DNA of 64,000 nucleotides from Kurthia senegalensis (lineage in GTDB: Bacteria > Bacillota > Bacilli > Bacillales_A > Planococcaceae), in assembly GCF_000285595.1 (NCBI RefSeq), contig NZ_HE611064.1:699270-763269 (forward strand), read 5' to 3'. Within the stretch, counting starts at the first letter, position 1. Each line of letters starts with the position of its first letter. A program made the position numbers and the translations under genes. Of the stretch, positions 20,069 through 29,600 are shown piece by piece. The notes under the pieces are model-generated. The model did not search any database and was not told the origin of the DNA. It saw nothing but the letters and a program-made list of their open reading frames with translations.

Positions 20069-20082
20069 CGAACATACGTTTT
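20069..20082. promoter_or_regulatory. LexA/DinR box upstream of uvrBA
   Basis: CGAACATACGTTTT matches the Bacillus SOS consensus CGAACRNRYGTTYC at 13 of 14 positions. It ends 60 bases before the uvrB start. uvrB is a known LexA target in Bacillus. Confidence 0.75.
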
Positions 20083-20140
20083 ATTCCATTCATTCTTTCT
20101 AGTACAAATAGTACCGTTTCTCGTTATATAAAACAAAAAA

Positions 20141-20172
20141 GACGCCTTCCTCACCGCAGTAAGAAAGACGTC
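20141..20172 (-). terminator. Terminator of the IDEAL-domain gene
   Basis: A 13-base stem GACGTCTTTCTTA / TGAGGAAGGCGTC with three G-U pairs; on the minus strand TTTTTTG follows. Confidence 0.75.
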
Positions 20173-20193
20173 GTAAGTACAAAAACATCTTGT

Positions 20194-20421
20194 TTATTCT
20201 TGTTTTAAATGTTGTAAATAGTCGTTCGTCAATGCTATAAATAGTTGTTCATCTCTTGCATCTAAAGCTTGATCAATCTTATTTAAATAATAAGTTTCTA
20301 CTTGTTCACTATGAACATGCTTTAAAAATAAATCTAAGTACAAGTCATTTAATAAGGCTTTGCCTTCAACCCCGGGGATTGCATGTAATGCTTCATTCGA
20401 ATGCGCTGGACGATATTCCAT
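20194..20421 (-). CDS. IDEAL-domain small protein
   Basis: A 75-residue protein whose C-terminal half is an IDEAL domain ('YLNKIDQALDARDEQLFIAL', about residues 45-64), a short helical motif common in Bacillales proteins. The start is ATG 20421, seven bases after AGGGAGGG; the longer open frame has no ribosome binding site. It is transcribed divergently from comK; from memory, B. subtilis also has a small IDEAL-domain gene (yhzC) beside comK. Function is unknown. Confidence 0.8.
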   Translation of the reverse strand: MEYRPAHSNEALHAIPGVEGKALLNDLYLDLFLKHVHSEQVETYYLNKIDQALDARDEQLFIALTNDYLQHLKQE

Positions 20422-20532
20422 ATTGCATCCCTCCCTATAGCTTTTTATTATTATATGACGAAATCGGTACAATACGCAACATTAATTTTTAGAATATTTC
20501 GTATTATTATTAAACAACTTTCTATTTTTAAC

Positions 20533-20561
20533 TTGCATATTTTATTTTTGCTCTGTATACT
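20533..20561 (+). promoter_or_regulatory. Sigma-A promoter of comK
   Basis: TTGCAT, 17 bases, TATACT. The predicted transcription start is about 50 bases before the TTG start of comK. No clear pair of AAAA-N5-TTTT ComK boxes was found upstream, so autoregulation cannot be shown. Confidence 0.6.
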
Positions 20562-20617
20562 CGGTTTAGAAACATACAAATGTTTCCAAAAAAATAGTAA
20601 GAAGGGAGTTTTCGTTA

Positions 20618-21184
20618 TTGAAAACTGAAGAAAAATTAAATGTTATGCCACTCGCTAATTTCAAAGTGTCGCGTGAAATTCTTTTGCTCGAACCAAAACT
20701 TTGCCGAAACTTAAAGTACACCCTCGTCCACGAACTTCATCGAACGTATTTAATTAACGCTTCCATCCCACGTGTCATTGAAAAAATTTGTAACAGCTAT
20801 GGCTCCTCATTCAAAACTGCTTTCCATCTCACTCGTCGCATTACACCAGGCTTCAAAAAACTTCCGATTTCCGTCGGCTCAACGAACCCACTCATTTTTA
20901 TTCCAACTGCATCTCATACGAAAACGTACGTACGCTGGGTCAACTACCACGCAATTATTTCATACGAAGATAGCGGAAACGGCTACTGCACAGCGTTACT
21001 TCAAAATGGCAAAGCATACCCACTTAACCTTTCTCTCACAAGTCTTCGCACACAAATGTCACATGCCCAACAAATCGACCGCTACATGCAGTCCCTCTCT
21101 AACAGTGAATTAATGAAACTTTTCCCGAAAGATGATCCATTCATCGATGCTAAACATTTAGATGAATTAGAAGATTTATTTTAA
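20618..21184 (+). CDS. comK: ComK, competence transcription factor
   Basis: A 188-residue ComK family protein. The core 'CNSYGSSFKTAFHLTRRI' and 'LIFIPTASHTKTYVRWVNYH' correspond to the conserved 'FFGSSYAGRKAGT' and 'FLFPTLSSTRPQCGWI' of B. subtilis ComK, followed by the 'SLTSLRTQMSHA' helix. ComK binds AT-boxes and switches on DNA-uptake genes, so comFA and comFC further along are natural targets. The start is a TTG (20618) nine bases after AGGGAG; no ATG lies closer. It is the only + strand gene between 733 and 50500. Confidence 0.88.
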   Translation: MKTEEKLNVMPLANFKVSREILLLEPKLCRNLKYTLVHELHRTYLINASIPRVIEKICNSYGSSFKTAFHLTRRITPGFKKLPISVGSTNPLIFIPTASHTKTYVRWVNYHAIISYEDSGNGYCTALLQNGKAYPLNLSLTSLRTQMSHAQQIDRYMQSLSNSELMKLFPKDDPFIDAKHLDELEDLF

Positions 21185-21215
21185 CGTTTACACATCTTTA
21201 TTTTTTTACACAAAA

Positions 21216-21240
21216 AAAAGCCATGTTACACATGACTTTT
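21216..21240. terminator. Bidirectional terminator between comK and prfB
   Basis: AAAAGCCATG and CATGACTTTT around a 5-base loop, with A and T runs on both sides. Confidence 0.7.
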
Positions 21241-21263
21241 TCTCGTTATAACTCGTATGTTCA

Positions 21264-22368
21264 TTAAGCCATTTTCATTCGTAAATAGGCATTAATGAAA
21301 TCATCTAAGTCGCCATCCATGACCGCTTGAACATTACCTGTCTCAACATTTGTACGATGGTCTTTCACCATTGAGTACGGATGGAATACGTAAGAACGAA
21401 TTTGACTAGACCAGCCAATCTCTTTTTGCTCTCCGCGAATTTCATCTAAATGTTCTTGTTTCTCTTCTAATTTCAATTGGTACAGTTTCGCTTGTAACAT
21501 GCTCATCGCTTTTGCACGGTTTTTAATTTGAGAGCGTTCTGCCTGACATGAAACGACTGTATTCGTTGGAAGATGGGTAATACGAACAGCTGATTCCGTT
21601 TTATTAATGTGCTGACCACCTGCGCCTGACGCACGATACGTATCGATTTTTAAATCTTCTGTACGAATGTCGACAACGACTTCATCGCTAAATTCTGGCA
21701 TCACATCACATGACACGAAAGAAGTGTGACGACGACCGGCTGAGTCAAATGGTGAAATACGTACGAGACGATGCACGCCTTTTTCTGCTTTTAAATAGCC
21801 GTATGCATTATGACCACGCACTGCCAATGTAACAGATTTTAGCCCCGCTTCGTCCCCCGGTAAGTAATCTAGTGTCTCTACTTTAAAATCGTGTTTTTCT
21901 GCCCAACGTGTGTACATGCGCAGCAACATCGTTCCCCAGTCTTGAGACTCCGTACCACCTGCACCTGGATGCAATTCTAAAATCGCGTTGTTTTGGTCAT
22001 ACGGTTCGCTTAATAAAAGCTGCAATTCAAACGTATCAATACGTGCTTGATAAGCTTTCATCGATTCGTCTAAATCGACGAGTAACGCTTCGTCCATTTC
22101 TTCTTTCAACAAGTCATGCGTCATTTCTAAATCTTCTTGCTCCGTAGCAAGACTGTAAAACTCATTGACCGTATCTTTCAACGCTTTTGATTCATTGATC
22201 AACGTTTGTGCTTTTTGTTGGTCGTTCCAAAAGCTTGGGTCCAACATAATTTCATCTAATTCTTGAATGCGGAACTCTTTGTTTTCTAAGTCAAAGAGAC
22301 CCCCTAAAGTCTTCTAGTTTTGTTGCTGTTGCATCAAGCGCATTGCGCACATCTGATAATTCAATCAT
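21264..22368 (-). CDS. prfB: Peptide chain release factor 2, with programmed +1 frameshift
   Basis: RF2 recognises UGA and UAA. The first 24 codons (ATG at 22368) run to an in-frame TGA at 22291-22293; a +1 shift there joins the main frame ending at 21264, about 367 residues in all. The stop-codon tripeptide SPF is in '[12 protein letters not shown]' and the peptidyl-transferase GGQ in '[13 protein letters not shown]'. The shift site (AGGGGGT, then CTT TGA C) is the classic autoregulatory RF2 signal. GGAGGAAT precedes the ATG. It lies downstream of secA, as in B. subtilis, but a terminator (22388-22444) separates them. Confidence 0.96.
22290..22305 (-). promoter_or_regulatory. Programmed +1 frameshift signal in prfB
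   Basis: On the minus strand AGGGGGT (internal Shine-Dalgarno), three bases, then CTT TGA C. Low RF2 slows reading of TGA and favours slipping of tRNA-Leu into the +1 frame. Confidence 0.95.
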
Positions 22369-22387
22369 GTTTATTCCTCCAATATGA

Positions 22388-22444
22388 AAAGAAGGTTGCC
22401 ATTGATGAACGCCTCGTTTGTGTTCACGAAAGGACAACCTTCTT
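22388..22444 (-). terminator. Terminator of secA
   Basis: AGAAGGTTG and CAACCTTCT form the outer stem, with a second pairing (TGAAC/GTTCA) inside and TTTT behind on the minus strand. Confidence 0.7.
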
Positions 22445-22468
22445 TATTTACTTACTATTCATTGTAAA

Positions 22469-25024
22469 CTATTCGTTTACGCCGTGACAGTTTTTATATT
22501 TTTTACCGCTACCACATGGGCATAAATCGTTACGACCGACTTCTGCCGATTTGCGAACAGGTTGTTTTTTCTTCGGTTTATTACTTTCTTCTTTCGGATT
22601 CACCGCTTGACCTTTTGCAACTTCTTCACGTTCAAGGTTCGAACGAATTTCTGCTTTCATCGCAAATTTCGCTACGTCCCCTTTAATTGCTTCAATCATT
22701 TCATTGAACATACGGAACCCTTCTTGTTCGTACTCGTGTAATGGATCCGTTTGTGCGTAAGCACGTAAGTGAATCCCTTGACGAAGTTGTTCCATCGCAT
22801 CGATATGGTCAATCCATTTCGAATCAATGGCACGAAGTAAAATAACTTTTTCAAATTCGCGCATACGTTCTGGAGATAGTTCTTCTTCTTTTTGATCGTA
22901 TTGCTCTTTCACTAAGCCACGAATGTATTCAATCATCTCGTCGACTGTTTTACCTTTTAAGTCGTCTACTGAAATAGAATCTTCACGTAATAAGTTTCCG
23001 ATTAAGAAACCGTGGATTGCTTCGTAATTCCATTCGTTCACATCTTCTAATGCTGTGAATGCTTGAATGTTTGAAACGAGTACATCATCAATCATCGTTT
23101 CTACAACGTGACGCATGTCTTCTGTTTCTAACACGTCGTAACGTTCTTTGTAAATGATTTCACGTTGTTGGCGTGATACATCATCGTATTGTAATAAACG
23201 TTTACGTGCATCGAAGTTATTTCCTTCTACACGTTTTTGAGCAGATTCAACAGCGCGTGATACCATACCTGATTGGATTGGTTGAGAATCATCCATACCA
23301 AGACGTGTCATCATCGCTTTCATGCTATCGGAACCGAAACGTTTCATTAAATCATCTTCAAGTGATAAGTAAAATTGAGATACACCAGGGTCCCCTTGAC
23401 GACCCGCACGACCACGTAATTGGTTATCAATACGACGTGATTCGTGACGCTCTGTACCGATAACAGCCAAACCGCCTAATTCGATTACACCCTCACCAAG
23501 TTTAATATCCGTACCACGACCAGCCATGTTCGTTGCGATTGTTACCGCACCTTTTTGACCAGCAAGTGCAACGATTTCAGCTTCACGTTCATTATTTTTC
23601 GCATTTAACACTTCGTGTGGAATGCCACGACGACGTAGTAAATCTGATAATAATTCAGACGTTTCGATTGCGACTGTACCGACTAGAACGGGTTGTCCTT
23701 TCTTATGACGTTCTGCAATATCATTAGCAACTGCTTCAAATTTGCCGAGCATTGTCGCATAAATTAAATCCGGACGATCGTCACGTGCAATCGGTTTATT
23801 CGTTGGAATTACGACAACATTCATGTTGTAAATGTTACGGAATTCTTCTTCTTCTGTTTTCGCCGTACCTGTCATACCTGATAATTTTTCATACATACGG
23901 AAGTAGTTTTGGAATGTGATAGTTGCCATCGTCATCGATTCATTTTGAATTTCGACGCCTTCTTTTGCTTCAATCGCTTGGTGTAAGCCGTCTGAATAAC
24001 GACGACCGTTCATAATACGACCCGTAAAGCCATCAACGATCATAACTTCGCCGTCTTGAACGACATAATCTACGTCGTTATGCATCGCTGCATGTGCACG
24101 TAACGATTGGTTGATTGCATGGTTTAACTGAACATGTGTTAAATCGAATAAGTTATCAATATTAAATGCACGTTCTGCTTTTTCCATACCCGTTTCTGTT
24201 AAGGCGACAGCTTTTGTTTCTAAATCGTACGTGTAATCGCCTTCACCATATTCCATCTTGCCTTCTTTATTTTTCGTACCTTTTGCTTGTTTTAACGTAC
24301 GAACGAATGCATTCGATTGTTTGTAAAGTGCTGCTGATTTATTCGCTTGTCCTGAAATAATTAATGGTGTACGTGCTTCATCAATTAATGCTGAATCGGT
24401 TTCATCGATTACGGCATAGTAAAGTGGACGTTGAACACGTTCTTCTTTGTATAACACCATGTTATCGCGTAAATAGTCAAAACCAAGTTCGTTATTCGTA
24501 CTGTATGTGATATCACATGCATACGCTGCACGTTTTTCTTCTTTTGACATACTACTTAAATTCAATCCTACAGATACGTCTAAAAATTCGTATAGTGGGC
24601 GCATCGTTTCCGCATCACGCTCTGCTAAATATTCATTGACCGTTACGACGTGAACGCCTTTACCCGTTAACGCATTTAAATATACTGGTAAAGTTCCTGT
24701 TAATGTTTTCCCTTCACCGGTTTTCATTTCAGCGATATTACCTTCATGTAATGTCGCACCACCCATAATTTGAACGCGATATGGATATAAACCGAGTACA
24801 CGTTTAGCCGCTTCACGAATTGTCGCAAACGCTTCTGGGCGAATTTTATTTAAATCTTCCCCATCTTGAATACGTTGACGGAATTCCGCTGATTTTTCAC
24901 GTAATTGTTCATCTGTTTTTGCTGCATATTCTGCCGCAAGTGCCTCTACTTGATCCGCTACTTTATTTAAATGTTTTAATTCACGTTTATTCGGATCAAA
25001 AATCTTGTTCAAAATGCCAAGCAT
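22469..25024 (-). CDS. secA: SecA, preprotein translocase ATPase
   Basis: An 851-residue SecA. '[17 protein letters not shown]' holds Walker A (about residue 102), '[19 protein letters not shown]' Walker B (about 205), '[10 protein letters not shown]' is motif VI, and the C-terminal zinc site is '[14 protein letters not shown]'. It powers post-translational export through SecYEG and so is needed for the secreted repeat proteins and hydrolases encoded nearby. The ATG at 25024 is chosen; the upstream in-frame GTG (25033) overlaps the AGGATG ribosome binding site. Confidence 0.97.
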   Translation of the reverse strand: MLGILNKIFDPNKRELKHLNKVADQVEALAAEYAAKTDEQLREKSAEFRQRIQDGEDLNKIRPEAFATIREAAKRVLGLYPYRVQIMGGATLHEGNIAEMKTGEGKTLTGTLPVYLNALTGKGVHVVTVNEYLAERDAETMRPLYEFLDVSVGLNLSSMSKEEKRAAYACDITYSTNNELGFDYLRDNMVLYKEERVQRPLYYAVIDETDSALIDEARTPLIISGQANKSAALYKQSNAFVRTLKQAKGTKNKEGKMEYGEGDYTYDLETKAVALTETGMEKAERAFNIDNLFDLTHVQLNHAINQSLRAHAAMHNDVDYVVQDGEVMIVDGFTGRIMNGRRYSDGLHQAIEAKEGVEIQNESMTMATITFQNYFRMYEKLSGMTGTAKTEEEEFRNIYNMNVVVIPTNKPIARDDRPDLIYATMLGKFEAVANDIAERHKKGQPVLVGTVAIETSELLSDLLRRRGIPHEVLNAKNNEREAEIVALAGQKGAVTIATNMAGRGTDIKLGEGVIELGGLAVIGTERHESRRIDNQLRGRAGRQGDPGVSQFYLSLEDDLMKRFGSDSMKAMMTRLGMDDSQPIQSGMVSRAVESAQKRVEGNNFDARKRLLQYDDVSRQQREIIYKERYDVLETEDMRHVVETMIDDVLVSNIQAFTALEDVNEWNYEAIHGFLIGNLLREDSISVDDLKGKTVDEMIEYIRGLVKEQYDQKEEELSPERMREFEKVILLRAIDSKWIDHIDAMEQLRQGIHLRAYAQTDPLHEYEQEGFRMFNEMIEAIKGDVAKFAMKAEIRSNLEREEVAKGQAVNPKEESNKPKKKQPVRKSAEVGRNDLCPCGSGKKYKNCHGVNE

Positions 25025-25118
25025 TTGATTCACATCCTATTTCTCATTTCCCAACCTTTGAATAATCGCCATACTGTTCAAAATAAGTTGAGTTATTGTT
25101 TTATATTTCCCTCTAAAT

Positions 25119-25160
25119 TGTATATATCGATATACATTGCCATATTTCATTGTAATGAAA
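25119..25160. promoter_or_regulatory. Two palindromes upstream of secA
   Basis: TGTATAT-ATCG-ATATACA (25119-25136) and TTTCAT-TGTA-ATGAAA (25145-25160) lie about 95-135 bases before the secA start in an otherwise featureless 230-base gap. They could be operators or leader hairpins; nothing identifies a binding protein. Confidence 0.35.
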
Positions 25161-25253
25161 AATTGGCATTGCCGCAATGAAAAGCGACGATTCCATTAAA
25201 AAATTATTCATTTTTTCAACAATTCTTTGTTTGTTTATAAAATAGGACGAAAA

Positions 25254-25285
25254 AAACAGCCTAAAGATTCCTCTCTAGGCTGTTT
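25254..25285 (-). terminator. Terminator of hpf
   Basis: AAACAGCCTA and TAGGCTGTTT, perfect 10-base arms, followed by TTTTTTCG on the minus strand. Confidence 0.85.
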
Positions 25286-25303
25286 AGCATACATAACTGT
25301 TGA

Positions 25304-25864
25304 TTAATTCGTCTCAATTAGACCGTACTTCCCATCTTTACGACGGTAGACGATGTTCGTTTCATTTGATTCGGAATCCGTGAAGATGAAGAAATCATGC
25401 CCTAATAAGTTCATTTGAAGAATCGCTTCTTCATCATCCATCGGTTTTAATGAGAACTGTTTCGTACGTACGATTTCTAGTTCTTCTTCTTGCTCTGCTT
25501 GCACAGCTTCAGTTTCTTGAGAAGGGACAGTAGCGAAATAAACGCCTACACCTTCACGTTCTCGGAATTTACGATTAATTTTCGTTTTATGTTTGCGGAT
25601 TTGGCGTTCTAATTTAGCTACGATTGCGTCAACGCCCGTGTATAAATCATCATTACGTTCTTCTGCTCGTAATGTTAAACGTTTCATCGGAATCGTTACT
25701 TCCACTTTCGTACGTTTATCGTTATACGTTTTTAAGTTAACGTTTGCTGTCGCATCCATTTCATTATTGAAATAGCGTTCTAATTTAGATAGTTTTGACT
25801 CCACATATTCTCTAATCGCTGGAGTTACCTCAATGTTTTCACCACGAATATTAAATGTTAGCAT
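25304..25864 (-). CDS. hpf: Long-form ribosome hibernation promoting factor HPF
   Basis: A 186-residue long HPF. The N-terminal YfiA/RaiA domain (residues 1-105) starts '[14 protein letters not shown]'; a Glu-rich linker (about 115-128) leads to the C-terminal dimerisation domain with '[20 protein letters not shown]' and '[21 protein letters not shown]'. The long form dimerises 70S ribosomes into inactive 100S particles in stationary phase. AAGGAGG precedes the ATG. A good sigma-H promoter lies upstream (25900-25925), matching the sigma-H control known for B. subtilis yvyD/hpf. It sits between the flagellar cluster and secA, as in Bacillus. Confidence 0.95.
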   Translation of the reverse strand: MLTFNIRGENIEVTPAIREYVESKLSKLERYFNNEMDATANVNLKTYNDKRTKVEVTIPMKRLTLRAEERNDDLYTGVDAIVAKLERQIRKHKTKINRKFREREGVGVYFATVPSQETEAVQAEQEEELEIVRTKQFSLKPMDDEEAILQMNLLGHDFFIFTDSESNETNIVYRRKDGKYGLIETN

Positions 25865-25899
25865 GTAAACTCCTCCTTCTATAAAACCTATACTTCTAT

Positions 25900-25925
25900 A
25901 TTCTATATTTACCCTTCGGATTCCT
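25900..25925 (-). promoter_or_regulatory. Candidate sigma-H promoter of hpf
   Basis: The minus strand shows AGGAATC, 12 bases, then ATA-GAAT-AT, against consensus RNAGGAWWW-N11-12-RNNGAATWW, with one mismatch in the -35. The GAAT lies 36 bases before the ATG. Confidence 0.6.
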
Positions 25926-25996
25926 TCTTAAACGCGTAACTTATTCATATTTTTTATAAATCAGATTGTTTTTTTACATTTTATACACATAATAAA

Positions 25997-26038
25997 AAAG
26001 AGCGCCCCATTCAGACAATTTACTGATTGGCCCTCTTT
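25997..26038 (-). terminator. Terminator of the PilZ gene
   Basis: An imperfect stem AAAGAGGGCC-AATCAG with CTGAATGGGGCGCTCTTT; on the minus strand TTTTTTATT follows. Confidence 0.7.
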
Positions 26039-26050
26039 CTTTTATTATGA

Positions 26051-26428
26051 TTATTTTTTTGAAAAAACTTCTGCTCTACGGCGAAGTTTCAATTCTTCAA
26101 TGATTGTTTCTTGCAACGCTTCACTCGCATGAAGACGGATTCCATAACGATATTGCTCATCGCCGGTCGGACGATTCCAAACAGCCTCTCCGTCTGCACG
26201 AATGACGCGCTCGTGAATTTTAAATTCTAATTGTAAAACACACTCTTCAATATCTTTCGGAAGAGGTTGCAATAATGAAATGCGCAGTCCTTGTGGGCTA
26301 ATGTCAACAATTTGCCCTTTTGCTTGAACGCCAATCTCCATTGTCGAGTGGCTCACAACACAATCGATTTCAATTGGGTTTTCTAAATTGTGACGAAATG
26401 ATTCTTTACGTTTAAACTCCATAGTCAT
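26051..26428 (-). CDS. PilZ-domain protein (candidate cyclic-di-GMP receptor)
   Basis: A 125-residue single-domain protein. The PilZ pattern is seen as an N-terminal basic stretch 'KRKESFRH' (residues 6-13) and 'VDISPQGLRISL' (about 43-54), the latter fitting D-x-S-x-x-G. The first motif has Lys where R-x-x-x-R normally has its first Arg, so nucleotide binding is plausible but uncertain. An in-frame stop lies just before the ATG (26428), so the start cannot be further upstream; the ribosome binding site is weak. It stands alone between terminators, beside the 1694-residue surface protein and the flagellar genes, which suggests a motility or surface output. Confidence 0.78.
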   Translation of the reverse strand: MTMEFKRKESFRHNLENPIEIDCVVSHSTMEIGVQAKGQIVDISPQGLRISLLQPLPKDIEECVLQLEFKIHERVIRADGEAVWNRPTGDEQYRYGIRLHASEALQETIIEELKLRRRAEVFSKK

Positions 26429-26616
26429 TCATCGCTGCCACATTAACTGTAGCAACTTCCCCCTTATCCATTTTAGTACTAGAGTAATGATTCTCTTTTT
26501 ACATTCATACTCGTATTCTCATATTATACATTTAAATACCATCACTAAACACTACTTTTCAACCATTTCATTCCATATTTTCCCGTTTTTAAAGGATTAT
26601 ATGCGTAAAACTTATA

Positions 26617-26663
26617 AAAAAAGAGGAAAACTTCCGCATCGCATACGAAAACTTCCTCTTTTT
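26617..26663 (-). terminator. Terminator of the 1694-residue repeat protein gene
   Basis: AAAAAGAGGAA and TTCCTCTTTTT at the ends of a 47-base hairpin just after the stop, with T-rich sequence beyond on the minus strand. Confidence 0.75.
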
Positions 26664-26668
26664 ATTAA

Positions 26669-29600
26669 TTAATTCGTCGTTTTAATGACTGCATCTATTA
26701 CTTTCAATTGATTTTTCATATCATACGCTTTGTAATAGTATGAATAGCGCGCAATAGCTTTCGCTAATGCCGAAACAGATGGCTTCGTACTCGTTCCATT
26801 AATTTTCACGTACTTATTAAGTGCAGAACGTAGATTAATTAAATCTTGAACGTTAGCGATATAATTCGTACGATCTTTCGCAACTTGATCGGCATTGTCA
26901 TCTAAATAAGCGACAACCCCTTCGTAGTAACGAAGCATTTCGTACGGATTACCAGTAATCGACATGCCGTCTTCTTGCAAGTAAGAACCGAGTGGCGCAT
27001 ACGTATATTGCACTTTATTAACGAGCGCATCATACTTCGCCAACGTTTCTGCTTTTTTCAAATAATTTAATTGCTCAGGCGTCAACTGTTCATACGCACG
27101 TTTTGCTGCGACATATTGTGAGAAGAAGTTCGTTCCTTTCACAATTTTACCGATTAATTGATCGACTTTATCTGCTGCTTTCACGTCCGGTGATGCGGCC
27201 ATCGCATTTTTCGCATCTTCATCAGTCGCAAAGTAAGCCGTCATAATCGCTTTCGGATCTGCTTTTAACTTCGCATATAAATTGATTGCTGTTTGAAGAG
27301 CCGTATTTTCTTGTTCAGTTTTATTCATCGTCGTTGAAATATCATATGCATCTAAATTTTGAACGATGTCGTCGATTGGTGCATAATCTTTGTATTTCGA
27401 TAACACTTTACTATCGATCCAAGCTTTTTCATACGGCGTGAAATCAGTGTACTGTGCAACGAGATCTTGTACGTCTAAAATCGTTGACTTGCTCGTTAAT
27501 TTCGCAACAGCTTCTTCAAATTCCTCGACGCCGCCTACTCGTGAATATTCATTATCAAATGCGTCTTTTTGCACTAAAATTTCCGGCGTATTCACGACGT
27601 AATAGCGTGCATTGTTTGATAATTGATTGTACGTATTAATTAGCGTACGCAAAGCTTTCGAATATTTTTCTGCGTCTTTTTCAACGAGTGGTGGTTTCGT
27701 CGTTGATGGATCGAAATAAGGTGTCGTGCCGTAAGAAGCGACAAACTTATTGTATAAATCATCTAGCTTATTTGCTGCAACGATATACGCTTCCTGGCGC
27801 ACGTACGTTTGTAAATCGTCGTTTGAACCGATGACACCAGAACCTGTATTCAATGTTTTATCTTTGTTTGCAATCGTTTTTTGTAGCGTATCGAGCTTTT
27901 TATATGCTGCCAGTGCTGTTTGCAATTGCTCCATTTGAGCTTCCGTATACGGCGTTGTTACGGTCGGTGCATCTAATAATTTATCTGTCGCTTGTTTTGC
28001 ATCACGCAATGCTGGAACTTGCGTCTTTAATAGCGGTAAATATTTGTTATAAATCGTCATCGTCGCTTTCGGAACAGCTTTTTGCACTTCTGCACGTAAT
28101 TTATAATACATATCATTTACTGCGCTCACAGTTGACGCACTCGCTGTATTATTTCCTTTTACAGAACTGTCTACAGAAAGTAAATCAACGGCTTTAATAA
28201 ACGCATCGAGTGAATTGTACGCTGCACTATATTTCGCTTTTAAATCTAAAATATTGGATGCGTTACGAACGAACGGTTTAACGTCCGAAGAAGCACGTTC
28301 ATATGCATTCACAACTTCCATCACTTTTTGTAAGTAATCTGTCGCTTTCGGATCAAGTGCTGTATACAATTGATCAATTTTTGCTGCTTCTTTCACAAAT
28401 GTAGCATCTGTTAAAAATTCTGGGTCACGAATAACGTTTCGCTCTGTCGTCGCTGTCGGCACATAACATACCGTTCCTAATTGCTCGGCAGGCGTCGTCG
28501 GCGTTAACGCGATAATCCCTTGTTGATTCACATTTAAATTGTTGTACGCTGTTAACGTATCAATCAATTTATCCGGCGTAATATCGACGTATAAATAGCT
28601 GTAATAAATCGATTCATCCGTACTACACCAGTTGTTATAGAAATATTTGTAACGTGCTACTGCTTGAATATCAAGCAAGACGATATACCCTTTGTATAAT
28701 GCCATCGTCGCTTTCGGAACGAACGCTTTCACAATTGCATCTGTGTCTACATTCGCATTGTAATAATCTCTCAAATCATGTACATTCCCAAGATTCCCTC
28801 CACTACCGAGTGCATCCACTTTCGCTTTAAATGCAAGTGCTGTCGCCTTTTTCTTCGCATATTTCGTCGCAATGGCATTCAACGCATCTGCAGATGTCAC
28901 GTATTTACGTACCGTATCTGATGCGTTGTCGTACGTCGTATACAGCGTAATTAAATCTGTCGTGTACGTTTTACTAGACGGTTTTAATTCTTGATAAGCC
29001 GAATCAATCGTACTCGCTTCTTTAATTTCTGATGATTGACCGAGTGCAATTGCATACGCACTCCCTTTCCCAATTCCATTCATCGCTGCCGCTTTTGGTT
29101 GTGTCGTCAATTTGTCGTACAGCTTAATCGCATCTTGAATATTTTTAACGTCTTTCGTCGTTAATTTCGATGTCGTACCGAGTGGTGTCGCTTTCAATAA
29201 CGTAACCGCATTGTACGCATTCACATACTCGTTATATTTTTTCATAACGGTTTTCGGAATTAAACTTTGCGTGCTCGTATCATGTTCGATCATCGTACTG
29301 TAATACGACATCACGTCACCAATGTTCGCATGCGTACTTTCACTATTCAATGCCCCAACTTTTTGCTCAAATGCATTCGCTTTTCCTTGTGGATAGCTGC
29401 TTGAAGTGCCTGAAATTAAATTGTAGAACCATTGTAGACGTTGTTGATTAATAACGTATTTCTTCGTTTCAGGTGCAGCAGACTTGTACTGGTTGTACAC
29501 TTTTTTCACATCGGCTGCGAACGATTTACTACCCGAATTTAATTTTAAAATCGTCGCGTCTAATTTTTGCGCGATTTTAATATTGTTTGCTTCTTGTCCC

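Noticed and set aside
20440-20617. ComK autoregulatory boxes upstream of comK
   Set aside because: AT-rich tracts are present, but no AAAA-N5-TTTT pair with correct spacing could be defended.
22291-22368. prfB treated as a broken gene
   Set aside because: The break is the conserved programmed +1 site with its internal Shine-Dalgarno sequence.
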